From positions 186,001-250,000 of the forward strand of contig NZ_MDDR01000065.1 in NCBI RefSeq assembly GCF_001870435.1: 64,000 nt of DNA, in the 5' to 3' direction. The notes beneath the pieces are model-generated. The model did no database searches. It was not told the DNA's origin and was given only the letters and a program-made list of their open reading frames with translations. The position numbers were made by a program, and so were the translations under genes. Origin of the DNA: Pseudomonas costantinii (GTDB lineage: Bacteria > Pseudomonadota > Gammaproteobacteria > Pseudomonadales > Pseudomonadaceae). Shown in pieces: positions 25,844-35,068 of the stretch; position 1 is the first letter of the stretch, and each line of letters begins with the position of its first letter.

Positions 25844-28165
25844 ATGGCTACCGGGATCAGTTCTGCCCCCCTTTCATCGCGGCATTTGCTCGCGTCGGCG
25901 GTGGGTTTGGCAGTGGCTGCGCAAGGAGGATTCAGTTATGCAGCGGAGACTGCAGATGACGGCACAGGTGTGATTCAGCTCGGCGCGACCAGCATTGAAG
26001 GTCAGGCGCCCAGCCAAAGCGCTTACAACCCTGTGGCTCCTTCGTCCCCCAAATACACCGAAGCCCTGCGCGACACGCCGCAGACAATCACGGTGGTGCC
26101 CAAGGAAGTTATTCACGACCAGAACCTGCTGACCCTGCGTGACGTGCTCAGCACTGTGCCCGGCATCACCTTCGGTGCCGGCGAAGGCGGCAGCGGTTAT
26201 GGCGACAGCATCAACCTGCGCGGTTTTTCCGCCAGTGGCGACATCTACGTCGACGGTGTGCGCGACAGCGCGCAATACAGCCGCACCGACCCCTTCAACC
26301 TGGAACAGGTCGAAGTCGTCAGCGGCGCAAGCTCGGTGTATTCGGGTTCCGGTGCGGTCGGCGGCACCATCAATCTGGTGAGCAAGCAGCCGGAATTGCG
26401 TGACAAAACCACCGTCAGCGCCGGCATCGGCACCGATAACTACAAGCGCACCACCCTGGACACCAACCAGACCCTCAACGACACCACCGCGTTTCGCCTG
26501 AACCTGATGGCCCACGGTAACGATGTGCCGGGCCGCGACTATGAAGATTATTCTCGCTGGGGCATTGCGCCCTCCATCGCCTTTGGCCTGGGCACGCCGA
26601 CACGCGTCACCGTCAGTTACGAGCATCAGAAAGATGACAACACGCCGCAATACGGCATCCCGATCTACAACGGCAAGCCTATGCCGGGCGTGGGCTGGAG
26701 TGATTACTACGGTTATCACAACGTCAACGACCAGCAAATCACCTCGGATGCGTTCAGCCTGAAGCTCGAGCACGACTTCAACGACGCAGTGTCCATCCGT
26801 AACTTCAGCCGCATCGAGCGCGTGCGCCAGTATCTGCGCGCTTCAGGTCCCGAAGGCGCCCAGGCCGGTTGCCTGGCCAGCGGCACCCAGATAACCGGCG
26901 CCCCGTGTACCGCAGGCCTGGCCCCAGGCTATTTCCAGCCAACCGGCGGATCACTGGGTAACGAGCGCAACACCCAGAACAAGATGTTCACCAACCAGAC
27001 CGACCTGACCAGCCACTTCAGCACAGGTTTCATCGACCACACGCTGGTGACCGGTATCGCCATCAGCCGCGAAGAATATGAGGCGGACACCGGAAAATGG
27101 CTGACTAACAGCAACGGCAGCACGATAACCCCACCACCGGTCAGCTACAGCGATCCGAACTCCTACTGGTCGGGGCCCGTTAACTTCACCCGCGCGGCCC
27201 ACATCGATGGCGAGTTAAACAACCGTGCCGCCTATATCTTTGACACGCTCAAGCTGAACCCACAATGGGAAATCAATGGTGGTTTGCGTTACGAGCACAA
27301 CGCCGGCAGTTCGGTGACCAATGCTTACTCCAGCACCGGCGTGGAAGCACCCGGCGTGCGCTACGGCCAAGCCGATGATCTGGTGTCCTACCGCGCGGCC
27401 CTGGTCTACAAACCGGTGGAAAACGGTAGCTTTTATATCGCCTACGGCAACAGCAAGACGCCGTCGCAAGCCAGCGTCAATGGCGGCTGCTACACCGTGG
27501 CCAAAACCTCAAGTGCGGCCACCAACAACTGCAACGTCGCCCCTGAAACCGCCGTCAGCTATGAAATTGGCACCAAGTGGGACTTCTTCAACAATGCCCT
27601 GTCGCTGACGGGCGCGATCTTTCGCAATGACCGCACCAACTACAAAGTCGCCAGTAACGACCCGAGCAACTTGAGCGGCACGCAAACCCTCGACGGCAAG
27701 GCACGTGCGGATGGTGTGGCACTGGGTCTGAGCGGTGCGCTCACAGACAGTTGGAGGGTTTTCTCCAACTACACCTACCTGGACACCCGAGTGCTGCGCA
27801 GTGCCAGCGATTACACCCTGGCAACCACCGGCGTCGACGTGCAGAAAGGCGAACCGCTCACCTTCACGCCCAAACATGCGGCAAGCCTCTGGACGGTGTA
27901 CGACCTGCCATACGACTTCCAGGTTGGCTATGGCATAACGGCGCAAACCAAACAGTACCTGGCCAGCGCCGCCGGGGCACCGACCTCACCCGGCTACGCG
28001 GTGCAGCGCGCGATGCTCGGTTACAAGGTCAACAAACAGCTGAACCTGCAGTTGAACGTCAACAACCTGTTCGACAAGGAGTACCTGACCCGCATCCGTA
28101 ACAACGGTTGGGCGGTACCCGGCGATGGGCGCTCAGCGGTTGTATCGGCCGACTACACGTTCTGA
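25844..28165 (+). CDS. TonB-dependent catecholate siderophore receptor (Fiu/PiuA type)
   Basis: A 773-residue outer-membrane receptor, started at ATG 25844 (MATGISSAPLSSRHLLASAV) with a signal peptide cut near Ala32. A plug domain (about residues 70-180: DTPQTITVVPKEVI, SINLRGFSASGDIYVDGVRD, VVSGASSVYSGSGAVGGTIN) is followed by a 22-strand barrel ending in the C-terminal motif SADYTF with terminal phenylalanine. Fiu/PiuA receptors import ferric catecholates and catechol-bearing antibiotics with TonB energy. The upstream stretch TCGCATTTGAGATCACTTATC (25781-25801) is only weakly Fur-box-like. It is not accompanied by piuC here. Confidence 0.88.
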   Translation: MATGISSAPLSSRHLLASAVGLAVAAQGGFSYAAETADDGTGVIQLGATSIEGQAPSQSAYNPVAPSSPKYTEALRDTPQTITVVPKEVIHDQNLLTLRDVLSTVPGITFGAGEGGSGYGDSINLRGFSASGDIYVDGVRDSAQYSRTDPFNLEQVEVVSGASSVYSGSGAVGGTINLVSKQPELRDKTTVSAGIGTDNYKRTTLDTNQTLNDTTAFRLNLMAHGNDVPGRDYEDYSRWGIAPSIAFGLGTPTRVTVSYEHQKDDNTPQYGIPIYNGKPMPGVGWSDYYGYHNVNDQQITSDAFSLKLEHDFNDAVSIRNFSRIERVRQYLRASGPEGAQAGCLASGTQITGAPCTAGLAPGYFQPTGGSLGNERNTQNKMFTNQTDLTSHFSTGFIDHTLVTGIAISREEYEADTGKWLTNSNGSTITPPPVSYSDPNSYWSGPVNFTRAAHIDGELNNRAAYIFDTLKLNPQWEINGGLRYEHNAGSSVTNAYSSTGVEAPGVRYGQADDLVSYRAALVYKPVENGSFYIAYGNSKTPSQASVNGGCYTVAKTSSAATNNCNVAPETAVSYEIGTKWDFFNNALSLTGAIFRNDRTNYKVASNDPSNLSGTQTLDGKARADGVALGLSGALTDSWRVFSNYTYLDTRVLRSASDYTLATTGVDVQKGEPLTFTPKHAASLWTVYDLPYDFQVGYGITAQTKQYLASAAGAPTSPGYAVQRAMLGYKVNKQLNLQLNVNNLFDKEYLTRIRNNGWAVPGDGRSAVVSADYTF

Positions 28166-28180
28166 TCGCTGGACACTAGA

Positions 28181-28207
28181 TCGTTCCCACGCTCTGCGTG
28201 GGAATGA
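28181..28207. repeat. REP-type palindrome
   Basis: TCGTTCCCACG, CTCTG, CGTGGGAATGA; same family as the element at 23161-23185. It sits 16 bp after the receptor gene and may end its transcript. Confidence 0.75.
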
Positions 28208-28224
28208 TCACGCCCCATCAGGCA

Positions 28225-28269
28225 TTCGGTTTTCCGAACACCATCCTCGCCCCTATTCGGTTTGCCGGA
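28225..28269. promoter_or_regulatory. Two AauR binding sites upstream of aatJ
   Basis: TTCGGTTTTCCGAA (28225-28238) is a perfect match to the AauR inverted repeat TTCGG-N4-CCGAA reported for P. putida. TTCGGTTTGCCGGA (28256-28269) matches with one substitution. Their centres are 31 bp apart, close to three helical turns, and they lie about 100-130 bp before the transcription start, as expected of sigma-54 enhancers. Confidence 0.8.
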
Positions 28270-28345
28270 CCCTCGCTCCGAAAAACCTCCGTCACATAAA
28301 GTTAATATCCATATAAATCAAATAGTTAACTGTTTGCCTCAGGTA

Positions 28346-28360
28346 TGGCACGACTCATGC
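28346..28360 (+). promoter_or_regulatory. Sigma-54 promoter of the aat operon
   Basis: TGGCACGACTCATGC follows the sigma-54 consensus TGGCACG-N4-TTGC with a single change (ATGC). GG and GC are 10 bp apart. It stands about 115 bp before the aatJ start and downstream of the AauR boxes. Confidence 0.85.
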
Positions 28361-28473
28361 TCTACACTCCCTGACGATTGCCTGAGACGCTTCAGGAGCC
28401 GTTACGGGCATTCGCTGTACAAGAGAGCCGTTTAGCCGGCTTCATAAAAAAAACAAATGTCGAGGAAGTATTG

Positions 28474-29400
28474 ATGCGCATCGTTCCCCATATCTTGGGC
28501 GCAGCTATCGCTGCTGCTCTGATCAGCACTCCAGTTTTCGCCGCCGAACTCACCGGCACACTGAAGAAAATCAACGACTCCGGCACCATCACTCTCGCGC
28601 ACCGCGACAGCTCCATTCCGTTTTCCTACATCGCGGATGGTTCGGGCAAACCCGTGGGCTACTCCCACGACGTTCAGTTGGCTGTCGTTGAAGCCCTGAA
28701 AAAAGACCTGAACAAGCCCGATCTGAAGGCCAAGTACAACCTGGTCACCTCGCAAACCCGAATCCCGCTGATCCAGAACGGCACCGCGGACCTCGAGTGC
28801 GGCTCCACCACCAACAACGCCGAACGCGCCCAACAAGTCGACTTCACCGTCAACATCTTCGAAATCGGCACCCGTTTGCTGGTCAAGAAAGACAAGGACG
28901 GCAAGCCCTCCTACGCCGACTTTGCTGACCTGAAAGGCAAAAACGTCGTGACCACCGCCGGCACCACGTCCGAGCGCATCATCAAAGCGATGAACGCCGA
29001 CAAGCAGATGGGCATGAACGTCATCTCCGCCAAAGACCATGGCGAAGCCTTCAACATGCTGGAAAGCGGCCGCGCCGTAGCCTTCATGATGGACGACGCC
29101 CTGCTGGCCGGTGAAGAAGCCAAGGCCAAGAAGCCGGACGATTGGGTCATCACCGGTACTCCACAATCCTTCGAAGCCTATGCTTGCATGGTTCGTAAAG
29201 ACGACCCTGCGTTCAAGAAAGCGGTAGATGACGCCATCGTTGGCCTCTACAAATCCGGCGAAATCAACAAAATCTACAGCAAATGGTTCGAAAGCCCGAT
29301 TCCACCAAAAGGCCTGAACCTGAACTTCCCGATGAGCGAAAAGGTTAAAGAGCTGATCGCTAACCCAAGCGATAAGCCGGCGCCTGACGTAAAAATCTGA
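28474..29400 (+). CDS. aatJ: Glutamate/aspartate ABC transporter, periplasmic binding protein
   Basis: A 308-residue solute-binding protein, started at ATG 28474 (MRIVPHILGAAIAAALISTP) with a signal peptide ending at FAAEL. The family features include DSSIPFSYIADGSGKPVGYSHD, the substrate region DLECGSTTNNAERAQ and the SF-hinge TTAGTTSERI, as in GltI/AatJ. It captures glutamate, aspartate and probably their amides in the periplasm for the AatQMP importer encoded next. Expression should depend on AauSR and sigma-54 from the sites upstream. Confidence 0.93.
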   Translation: MRIVPHILGAAIAAALISTPVFAAELTGTLKKINDSGTITLAHRDSSIPFSYIADGSGKPVGYSHDVQLAVVEALKKDLNKPDLKAKYNLVTSQTRIPLIQNGTADLECGSTTNNAERAQQVDFTVNIFEIGTRLLVKKDKDGKPSYADFADLKGKNVVTTAGTTSERIIKAMNADKQMGMNVISAKDHGEAFNMLESGRAVAFMMDDALLAGEEAKAKKPDDWVITGTPQSFEAYACMVRKDDPAFKKAVDDAIVGLYKSGEINKIYSKWFESPIPPKGLNLNFPMSEKVKELIANPSDKPAPDVKI

Positions 29401-29595
29401 CACCTGATCTAACCTTATCTCCTGAGGGGGCCAATCCTCCCTCAGGTATCTGTTACTACCTGCTGGCTTTACTTTGGAACACTCGACCTGGCGGTTTTCG
29501 AGCCGATCGTGTGTGCCTGGCGTTCACCGCCGGGCGGGAAAGGATCTTCCCCAGGCGGGTGCTTGTACATTGATCGATCTCGAGGGGAGACCCTA

Positions 29596-30342
29596 ATGAA
29601 TTACAACTGGGACTGGGGCGTGTTCTTCAAGTCCACCGGCGTTGGCAGCGAGACTTATCTCGACTGGTACATCGCCGGCTTGGGCTGGACCATTGCCATC
29701 GCTGTCGTGGCATGGATTATCGCCTTGCTGCTGGGCTCCATTCTGGGGGTCATGCGCACCGTGCCAAACCGCATCGTATCGGGCATCGCGACCTGCTACG
29801 TGGAACTGTTTCGTAACGTGCCGCTGCTGGTTCAGCTGTTTGTCTGGTATTTCCTGATACCCGACATGCTGCCGCAAAACCTGCAGGACTGGTACAAACA
29901 AGACCTGAACCCGACCACCTCGGCCTACCTGAGCGTTGTCGTGTGCCTGGGCTTGTTCACCGCCGCCCGTGTGTGTGAACAAGTCCGTACCGGCATTCAA
30001 GCGCTGCCACGCGGCCAAGAAGCTGCCGCGCGCGCCATGGGCTTCAAGCTGCCGCAGATCTACTGGAACGTGCTGCTGCCCCAGGCCTACCGGATCATCA
30101 TTCCGCCGCTCACCTCGGAATTCCTCAACGTCTTCAAGAACTCCTCCGTGGCGTCCTTGATCGGCCTGATGGAGTTGCTTGCGCAAACCAAACAGACCGC
30201 CGAGTTCTCGGCCAACCTGTTTGAAGCCTTCACCTTGGCCACGCTGATCTACTTCACCTTGAACATGAGCTTGATGTTGCTGATGCGCCTAGTCGAGAAG
30301 AAAGTCGCCGTGCCCGGCCTGATCTCCGTGGGGGGTAAATAA
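29596..30342 (+). CDS. aatQ: Glutamate/aspartate ABC transporter permease (GltJ type)
   Basis: A 248-residue inner-membrane permease of the HisMQ family, started at ATG 29596 (MNYNWDWGVFFKSTGVGSET) after GAGGGGAGA. It has five to six membrane helices and the EAA loop EAAARAMGFKLPQIYWNVLLP that docks on the ATPase. A 195-bp gap without other genes separates it from aatJ. Its stop overlaps the aatM start by one base (TAATG). Confidence 0.93.
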   Translation: MNYNWDWGVFFKSTGVGSETYLDWYIAGLGWTIAIAVVAWIIALLLGSILGVMRTVPNRIVSGIATCYVELFRNVPLLVQLFVWYFLIPDMLPQNLQDWYKQDLNPTTSAYLSVVVCLGLFTAARVCEQVRTGIQALPRGQEAAARAMGFKLPQIYWNVLLPQAYRIIIPPLTSEFLNVFKNSSVASLIGLMELLAQTKQTAEFSANLFEAFTLATLIYFTLNMSLMLLMRLVEKKVAVPGLISVGGK

Positions 30343-31013
30343 TGGACTTCGATTTCAGCGGCATCATCCCCGCCATTCCGGGCCTGTGGAACGGCATGGT
30401 CATGACCTTGCAGTTGATGGTCATGGGTGTGGTCGGCGGCATCGCCCTTGGTACGGTCCTGGCGTTGATGCGCCTGTCGTCCAACAAGTTGTTGTCGCGC
30501 CTGGCCGGCGCCTACGTGAACTATTTCCGCTCGATCCCACTGCTGTTGGTGATCACCTGGTTCTACCTGGCGGTACCGTTCGTACTGCGCTGGATTACCG
30601 GCGAAGACACCCCGATCGGTGCGTTCACGTCCTGCGTCGTGGCCTTCATGATGTTCGAAGCCGCGTACTTCTGTGAAATCGTACGGGCCGGCGTGCAGTC
30701 GATTCCCAAGGGCCAGATGGGCGCGGCGCAAGCGATGGGCATGACCTATGGCCAGACCATGCGTTTGATCATCCTGCCCCAGGCGTTCCGCAAGATGACC
30801 CCGTTGCTGCTGCAACAGTCGATCATCCTGTTCCAAGACACCTCGCTGGTCTACACCGTGGGCCTGGTGGACTTCCTCAACTCCGCCCGTTCCAACGGCG
30901 ACATCATCGGCCGCTCCAATGAGTTCCTGATCTTCGCCGGTGTCGTCTACTTCATCATCAGCTTTTCCGCCTCGCTGCTGGTCAAGCGTCTGCAAAAAAG
31001 GTTTGCCGTATGA
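30342..31013 (+). CDS. aatM: Glutamate/aspartate ABC transporter permease (GltK type)
   Basis: A 223-residue HisMQ-family permease, partner of AatQ. The EAA loop is GAAQAMGMTYGQTMRLIILP and the RSIPLLLVITWFY region is characteristic. It is translationally coupled at both ends: a one-base overlap with aatQ and a 4-bp ATGA overlap with aatP. Confidence 0.93.
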   Translation: MDFDFSGIIPAIPGLWNGMVMTLQLMVMGVVGGIALGTVLALMRLSSNKLLSRLAGAYVNYFRSIPLLLVITWFYLAVPFVLRWITGEDTPIGAFTSCVVAFMMFEAAYFCEIVRAGVQSIPKGQMGAAQAMGMTYGQTMRLIILPQAFRKMTPLLLQQSIILFQDTSLVYTVGLVDFLNSARSNGDIIGRSNEFLIFAGVVYFIISFSASLLVKRLQKRFAV

Positions 31014-31744
31014 TCTCTATCAAGAACATCAACAAGTGGTATGGCGACTTCCAGGTGCTGACCGATTGCAGCACTGATGTCAAAAAAGGCGAAGTGATCG
31101 TGGTGTGCGGGCCATCCGGCTCGGGTAAGTCCACCCTGATCAAGTGCGTCAACGCGCTGGAACCGTTCCAGAAGGGCGACATCGTGGTCGACGGCACCTC
31201 CATCGCCGACCCGAAGACCAACCTGCCGAAGTTGCGTTCACGCGTGGGCATGGTATTCCAGCACTTCGAACTGTTCCCGCACCTGACCATCACCGAAAAC
31301 CTGACCATCGCGCAGATCAAGGTGCTTGGCCGCAGCAAGGAAGAAGCCACCAAGAAAGGCCTGCAACTGCTTGAGCGCGTAGGTCTGTCGGCACACGCCC
31401 ACAAGCACCCGGGCCAACTGTCCGGTGGCCAGCAACAACGTGTGGCGATTGCCCGCGCCCTGGCCATGGACCCGATCGTCATGCTGTTCGACGAACCGAC
31501 CTCCGCCCTCGACCCGGAAATGGTCAACGAAGTGCTGGACGTGATGGTGCAACTGGCCCAGGAAGGCATGACCATGATGTGCGTAACCCACGAAATGGGC
31601 TTCGCCCGTAAAGTGGCCGACCGCGTAATTTTCATGGACGCCGGCAAGATCATCGAGGACTGCCCGAAGGAAGAGTTCTTCGGCGACATCAGCGCCCGCT
31701 CCGAACGCGCGCAGCACTTCCTTGAGAAAATCCTGCAGCACTAA
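31010..31744 (+). CDS. aatP: Glutamate/aspartate ABC transporter ATPase
   Basis: A 244-residue polar amino acid importer ATPase. Walker A GPSGSGKST, signature LSGGQQQRVAIARAL, Walker B VMLFDEPTSALDPEM and switch VTHEMGFA are complete. Closest by pattern to GltL/AatP. It overlaps aatM by 4 bp and is followed 66 bp later by the regulator genes aauSR on the same strand. Confidence 0.94.
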   Translation: MISIKNINKWYGDFQVLTDCSTDVKKGEVIVVCGPSGSGKSTLIKCVNALEPFQKGDIVVDGTSIADPKTNLPKLRSRVGMVFQHFELFPHLTITENLTIAQIKVLGRSKEEATKKGLQLLERVGLSAHAHKHPGQLSGGQQQRVAIARALAMDPIVMLFDEPTSALDPEMVNEVLDVMVQLAQEGMTMMCVTHEMGFARKVADRVIFMDAGKIIEDCPKEEFFGDISARSERAQHFLEKILQH

Positions 31745-31810
31745 GCACTGTCCAATTGTGGTGAGGGGTCAATGCCCTTCACCACAACTGGTTGACCCAA
31801 GGCATCTGTG

Positions 31811-33712
31811 ATGAAATGCGACCCCAACCAATTTCGCGCCGCACCGCCATCACTTGCCGTGAAACCTCGCCTGATTCGCCAACTGTTCCTGCCGCCGTTG
31901 ATCATCGCCTTGATGATCGGCTTGGGTTATATCGGCTTCTGGGTCAGTGAGTACTATGGCATCCGCACCCTCAGCGACAACGGCGAACGCCAGTTGGAGC
32001 TGCACGCTCGCACCGTCGAAAGTGAACTGAGCAAATACACCTACCTGCCCAGCCTCCTGGAACTGGAGTCCAGCGTCTCCACACTGCTGGCCGACCCGAC
32101 CCAGGAAACCCGGCAGTCGGTCAACGATTACCTCGAAGGCCTGAACCGACGCAGTCGCAGTCGGGCCATCTACGTGATGGACACCACCGGCCGCGTGCTG
32201 GCCACCAGTAACTGGCGCGATGCCGACAGTTACCAGGGTGAAGACCTGTCCTTTCGCGCCTATTTCCAGAACGCCGTACGCGGTCAGCCCGGCCGCTTCT
32301 ATGGCATCGGCAGTACCAACGGCGAGCCTGGCTACTACCTGGCTCACGGCCTTGAAGAGCACGGCAAGATCATCGGCGTCGCGGTAGTCAAAGTGCGCCT
32401 CGAAGCCCTGGAAGAACGCTGGCAACGCGCGCGTCTCGAAGCGTTTGTGAGCGACGAGAACGGCATCATCATTCTGTCCAGCGACCCGGCCCGTCGCCTC
32501 AAGGCCGTGCGGCCGCTGAGCGATGACACCAAGGAACGCCTGGCCCACAGCCTGCAATATTACTGGGCGACGCTGAACGAGCTGGAACCCCTGGCCCGCG
32601 AGCGTATCAATGAAGGCACCGAAAAACTGACGTTCCCCGCCAACAGCGAAGTAGTGGCCGACGAGAAAGAGGTCAGCTACCTGGCCCAGACTCGGCCCCT
32701 GAGTGATACGCCGTGGAATTTCACGCTGCTCACCCCGCTCAATGACTTGCGCCGAGCAGCGATCAACCAAGGCATCCTGGTGGCCGTCGCGTTTGGCCTG
32801 GTCGCCTTTTTGCTGATTGCCTGGAACGAGCGGCGCAAGGTCATCGCCACGCGCCTCGCCGCGCGGGAAGCCTTGCAGGAAGCCAACAGCCAGCTGGAAC
32901 GGCGGATTGCCGAACGCACCACCGACCTGCGCGCCAGCAACGAACGGCTCAAGGGCCAAATTCGCGAACGCCGCCAGGCCGAAGAAACCCTGCGCCGTGC
33001 CCAGGATGAACTGGTGCAGGCCGGCAAGCTGGCAGCCATAGGCCAAATGTCCACCAGCATTGCCCATGAATTGAACCAACCCCTGGCCGCGTTGCGCACC
33101 TTGTCCGGCAATACCGTGCGCTTCCTGGAACGCGGCGCACTGGATACTGCCAGCGCCAACCTCAAGACCATTAACGAGTTAATCGACCGCATGGGCCGCA
33201 TCACCGCCAGCCTGCGCTCCTTTGCCCGGCGCGGTGACGACCAGGGCGAAGCCAACCTTGGCAAGGCCGTGGACGCCGCGTTCCAGGTATTGGGCGCCCG
33301 CCTGGACAGCCTGCCGTTAACCGTGCACCGCGACTTCGCCAACGCCCAATTGCAAATCGACCAGACGCGCCTGGAGCAGATCCTGGTCAACCTGATCGGC
33401 AACGCCCTCGACGCCATGCAAGCGCAGCCGGCACCCGAACTGTGGCTCAACGGCCACATTCTCGACGGCAAATATCGCCTGCATGTGCGCGACAACGGTC
33501 ACGGCATCGACTCCGAGGCGCGTAAGCATTTATTCGAACCCTTCTTCACCACCAAACCCGGCGAACAAGGCCTGGGCCTGGGCCTGACCCTTTCCGCCAG
33601 CCTCGCGGCGGCCACTGGCGGCAACCTCGCCGTGGAACACCCGGCCGAGGGTGGTACTGCCTTTGTCTTGTGCCTTCCGTTGGTTGGCGCTCAAAAAGCT
33701 GAGTCGACATGA
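31811..33712 (+). CDS. aauS: Acidic amino acid sensor kinase AauS (DctB-like)
   Basis: A 633-residue membrane histidine kinase. A first membrane helix (about residues 25-48, FLPPLIIALMIGLGYIGFWV) and a second (about 315-335) enclose a large periplasmic double-Cache sensor domain. A coiled linker leads to the kinase core with H-box GQMSTSIAHELNQPLAALR, N-box LIGNALDAM and G-boxes (DNGHGID, GLGLGLTLSAS). DctB/AauS kinases sense dicarboxylates or acidic amino acids. GTG 31808 is an alternative start one codon upstream. Overlaps aauR by 4 bp. Confidence 0.9.
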   Translation: MKCDPNQFRAAPPSLAVKPRLIRQLFLPPLIIALMIGLGYIGFWVSEYYGIRTLSDNGERQLELHARTVESELSKYTYLPSLLELESSVSTLLADPTQETRQSVNDYLEGLNRRSRSRAIYVMDTTGRVLATSNWRDADSYQGEDLSFRAYFQNAVRGQPGRFYGIGSTNGEPGYYLAHGLEEHGKIIGVAVVKVRLEALEERWQRARLEAFVSDENGIIILSSDPARRLKAVRPLSDDTKERLAHSLQYYWATLNELEPLARERINEGTEKLTFPANSEVVADEKEVSYLAQTRPLSDTPWNFTLLTPLNDLRRAAINQGILVAVAFGLVAFLLIAWNERRKVIATRLAAREALQEANSQLERRIAERTTDLRASNERLKGQIRERRQAEETLRRAQDELVQAGKLAAIGQMSTSIAHELNQPLAALRTLSGNTVRFLERGALDTASANLKTINELIDRMGRITASLRSFARRGDDQGEANLGKAVDAAFQVLGARLDSLPLTVHRDFANAQLQIDQTRLEQILVNLIGNALDAMQAQPAPELWLNGHILDGKYRLHVRDNGHGIDSEARKHLFEPFFTTKPGEQGLGLGLTLSASLAAATGGNLAVEHPAEGGTAFVLCLPLVGAQKAEST

Positions 33713-35058
33713 ATACAGACGTTACAACCCCAGCAGGCGAACTCACCGTCCTGATCGTCGAGGACGACCCCCATGTGTTGCTCGGCTGCCAGCAAGCCCT
33801 GGCGCTGGAAGACATTCCCAGCGTGGGCGTGGGCAGTGCCGAGGAAGCGCTCAAGCGCATCGGCGAGAACTTTGCCGGCATCGTCATCAGCGACATTCGC
33901 CTGCCGGGCATCGATGGTCTGGAACTGCTGACCCGCCTTAAGGCATTGGATAAAAGCTTGCCGGTGGTGCTGATCACTGGCCATGGCGATATCTCGATGG
34001 CCGTCGGCGCGATGCGCAACGGCGCCTATGATTTCATGGAAAAACCCTTCTCCCCCGAGCGTTTGGTCGACGTGGCCCGCCGCGCCCTGGAACAGCGTGG
34101 ACTGGCACGAGAAGTGTGGTCGCTGCGACGCCAATTGGCCGAACGCGACTCCCTGGAGGGCCGCATCATTGGCCGCTCCCCGGCCATGCAGAACCTGCGC
34201 GAGCTGATCGCCAATGTGGCCGACACCTCGGCCAACGTGCTGATCGAAGGCGAGACCGGCACCGGTAAGGAACTGGTTGCGCGCTGCCTGCATGATTTCA
34301 GCCGACGCCATTCCCACCAGTTCGTCGCCTTGAACTGCGGCGGCCTGCCGGAAAACCTGTTCGAAAGCGAAATTTTCGGCCACGAAGCCAACGCCTTTAC
34401 CGGCGCCGGAAAACGTCGTATCGGCAAGATCGAACACGCCCACGAAGGCACGCTGTTTCTCGATGAAGTGGAAAGCATGCCGATCAACCTGCAGATCAAG
34501 TTATTGCGAGTGTTACAGGAACGCACCTTGGAACGCCTGGGTTCAAACCAGAGCGTGGCGGTGGATTGCCGGGTGATCGCCGCCACCAAGTCCGACCTCG
34601 ACGAACTGAGCCGCGCCAGCCAATTTCGCAGCGACCTGTACTACCGCCTCAACGTGGTGACCCTGGAACTGCCGCCCCTGCGCGAGCGCCGCGAAGACAT
34701 CCTGCAGTTGTTCGAACACTTCCTGCAGCAGTCGTCGTTGCGCTTCGACCGCACCGCACCGGAACTAGACAACCAGACCGTGTCGAGCTTGATGAGCCAC
34801 GACTGGCCAGGCAACGTGCGTGAACTGCGCAACGTTGCCGAACGCTTTGCCCTGGGCTTACCCGCCTTCAAGAAAAGCGGCACCGGCAGCGCAAACCATG
34901 GCCTGGCGTTTACCGAGGCGGTGGAAGCCTTCGAACGCAACCTGCTCAACGACGCCTTGCAACGCAGCGGCGGCAACCTGACCCAGGCCAGCCAGGAGCT
35001 GGGAATGGCCAAGACCACCCTGTTCGACAAGGTCAAAAAGTACGGTTTGAGCCACTAA
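33709..35058 (+). CDS. aauR: Sigma-54 response regulator AauR (DctD-like)
   Basis: A 449-residue NtrC-family activator: receiver (phospho-Asp in VISDIRLPGIDG, about residue 62), AAA+ domain with Walker A EGETGTGKE and Walker B GTLFLDEVES, and a C-terminal Fis-type helix-turn-helix (GGNLTQASQELGMAKTTLF). The sigma-54 contact loop reads NAFTGA instead of GAFTGA. It should bind the TTCGG-N4-CCGAA sites before aatJ and activate transport of glutamate and aspartate. Overlaps aauS by 4 bp. Confidence 0.92.
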   Translation: MNTDVTTPAGELTVLIVEDDPHVLLGCQQALALEDIPSVGVGSAEEALKRIGENFAGIVISDIRLPGIDGLELLTRLKALDKSLPVVLITGHGDISMAVGAMRNGAYDFMEKPFSPERLVDVARRALEQRGLAREVWSLRRQLAERDSLEGRIIGRSPAMQNLRELIANVADTSANVLIEGETGTGKELVARCLHDFSRRHSHQFVALNCGGLPENLFESEIFGHEANAFTGAGKRRIGKIEHAHEGTLFLDEVESMPINLQIKLLRVLQERTLERLGSNQSVAVDCRVIAATKSDLDELSRASQFRSDLYYRLNVVTLELPPLRERREDILQLFEHFLQQSSLRFDRTAPELDNQTVSSLMSHDWPGNVRELRNVAERFALGLPAFKKSGTGSANHGLAFTEAVEAFERNLLNDALQRSGGNLTQASQELGMAKTTLFDKVKKYGLSH

Positions 35059-35068
35059 GGAGCGCAGT

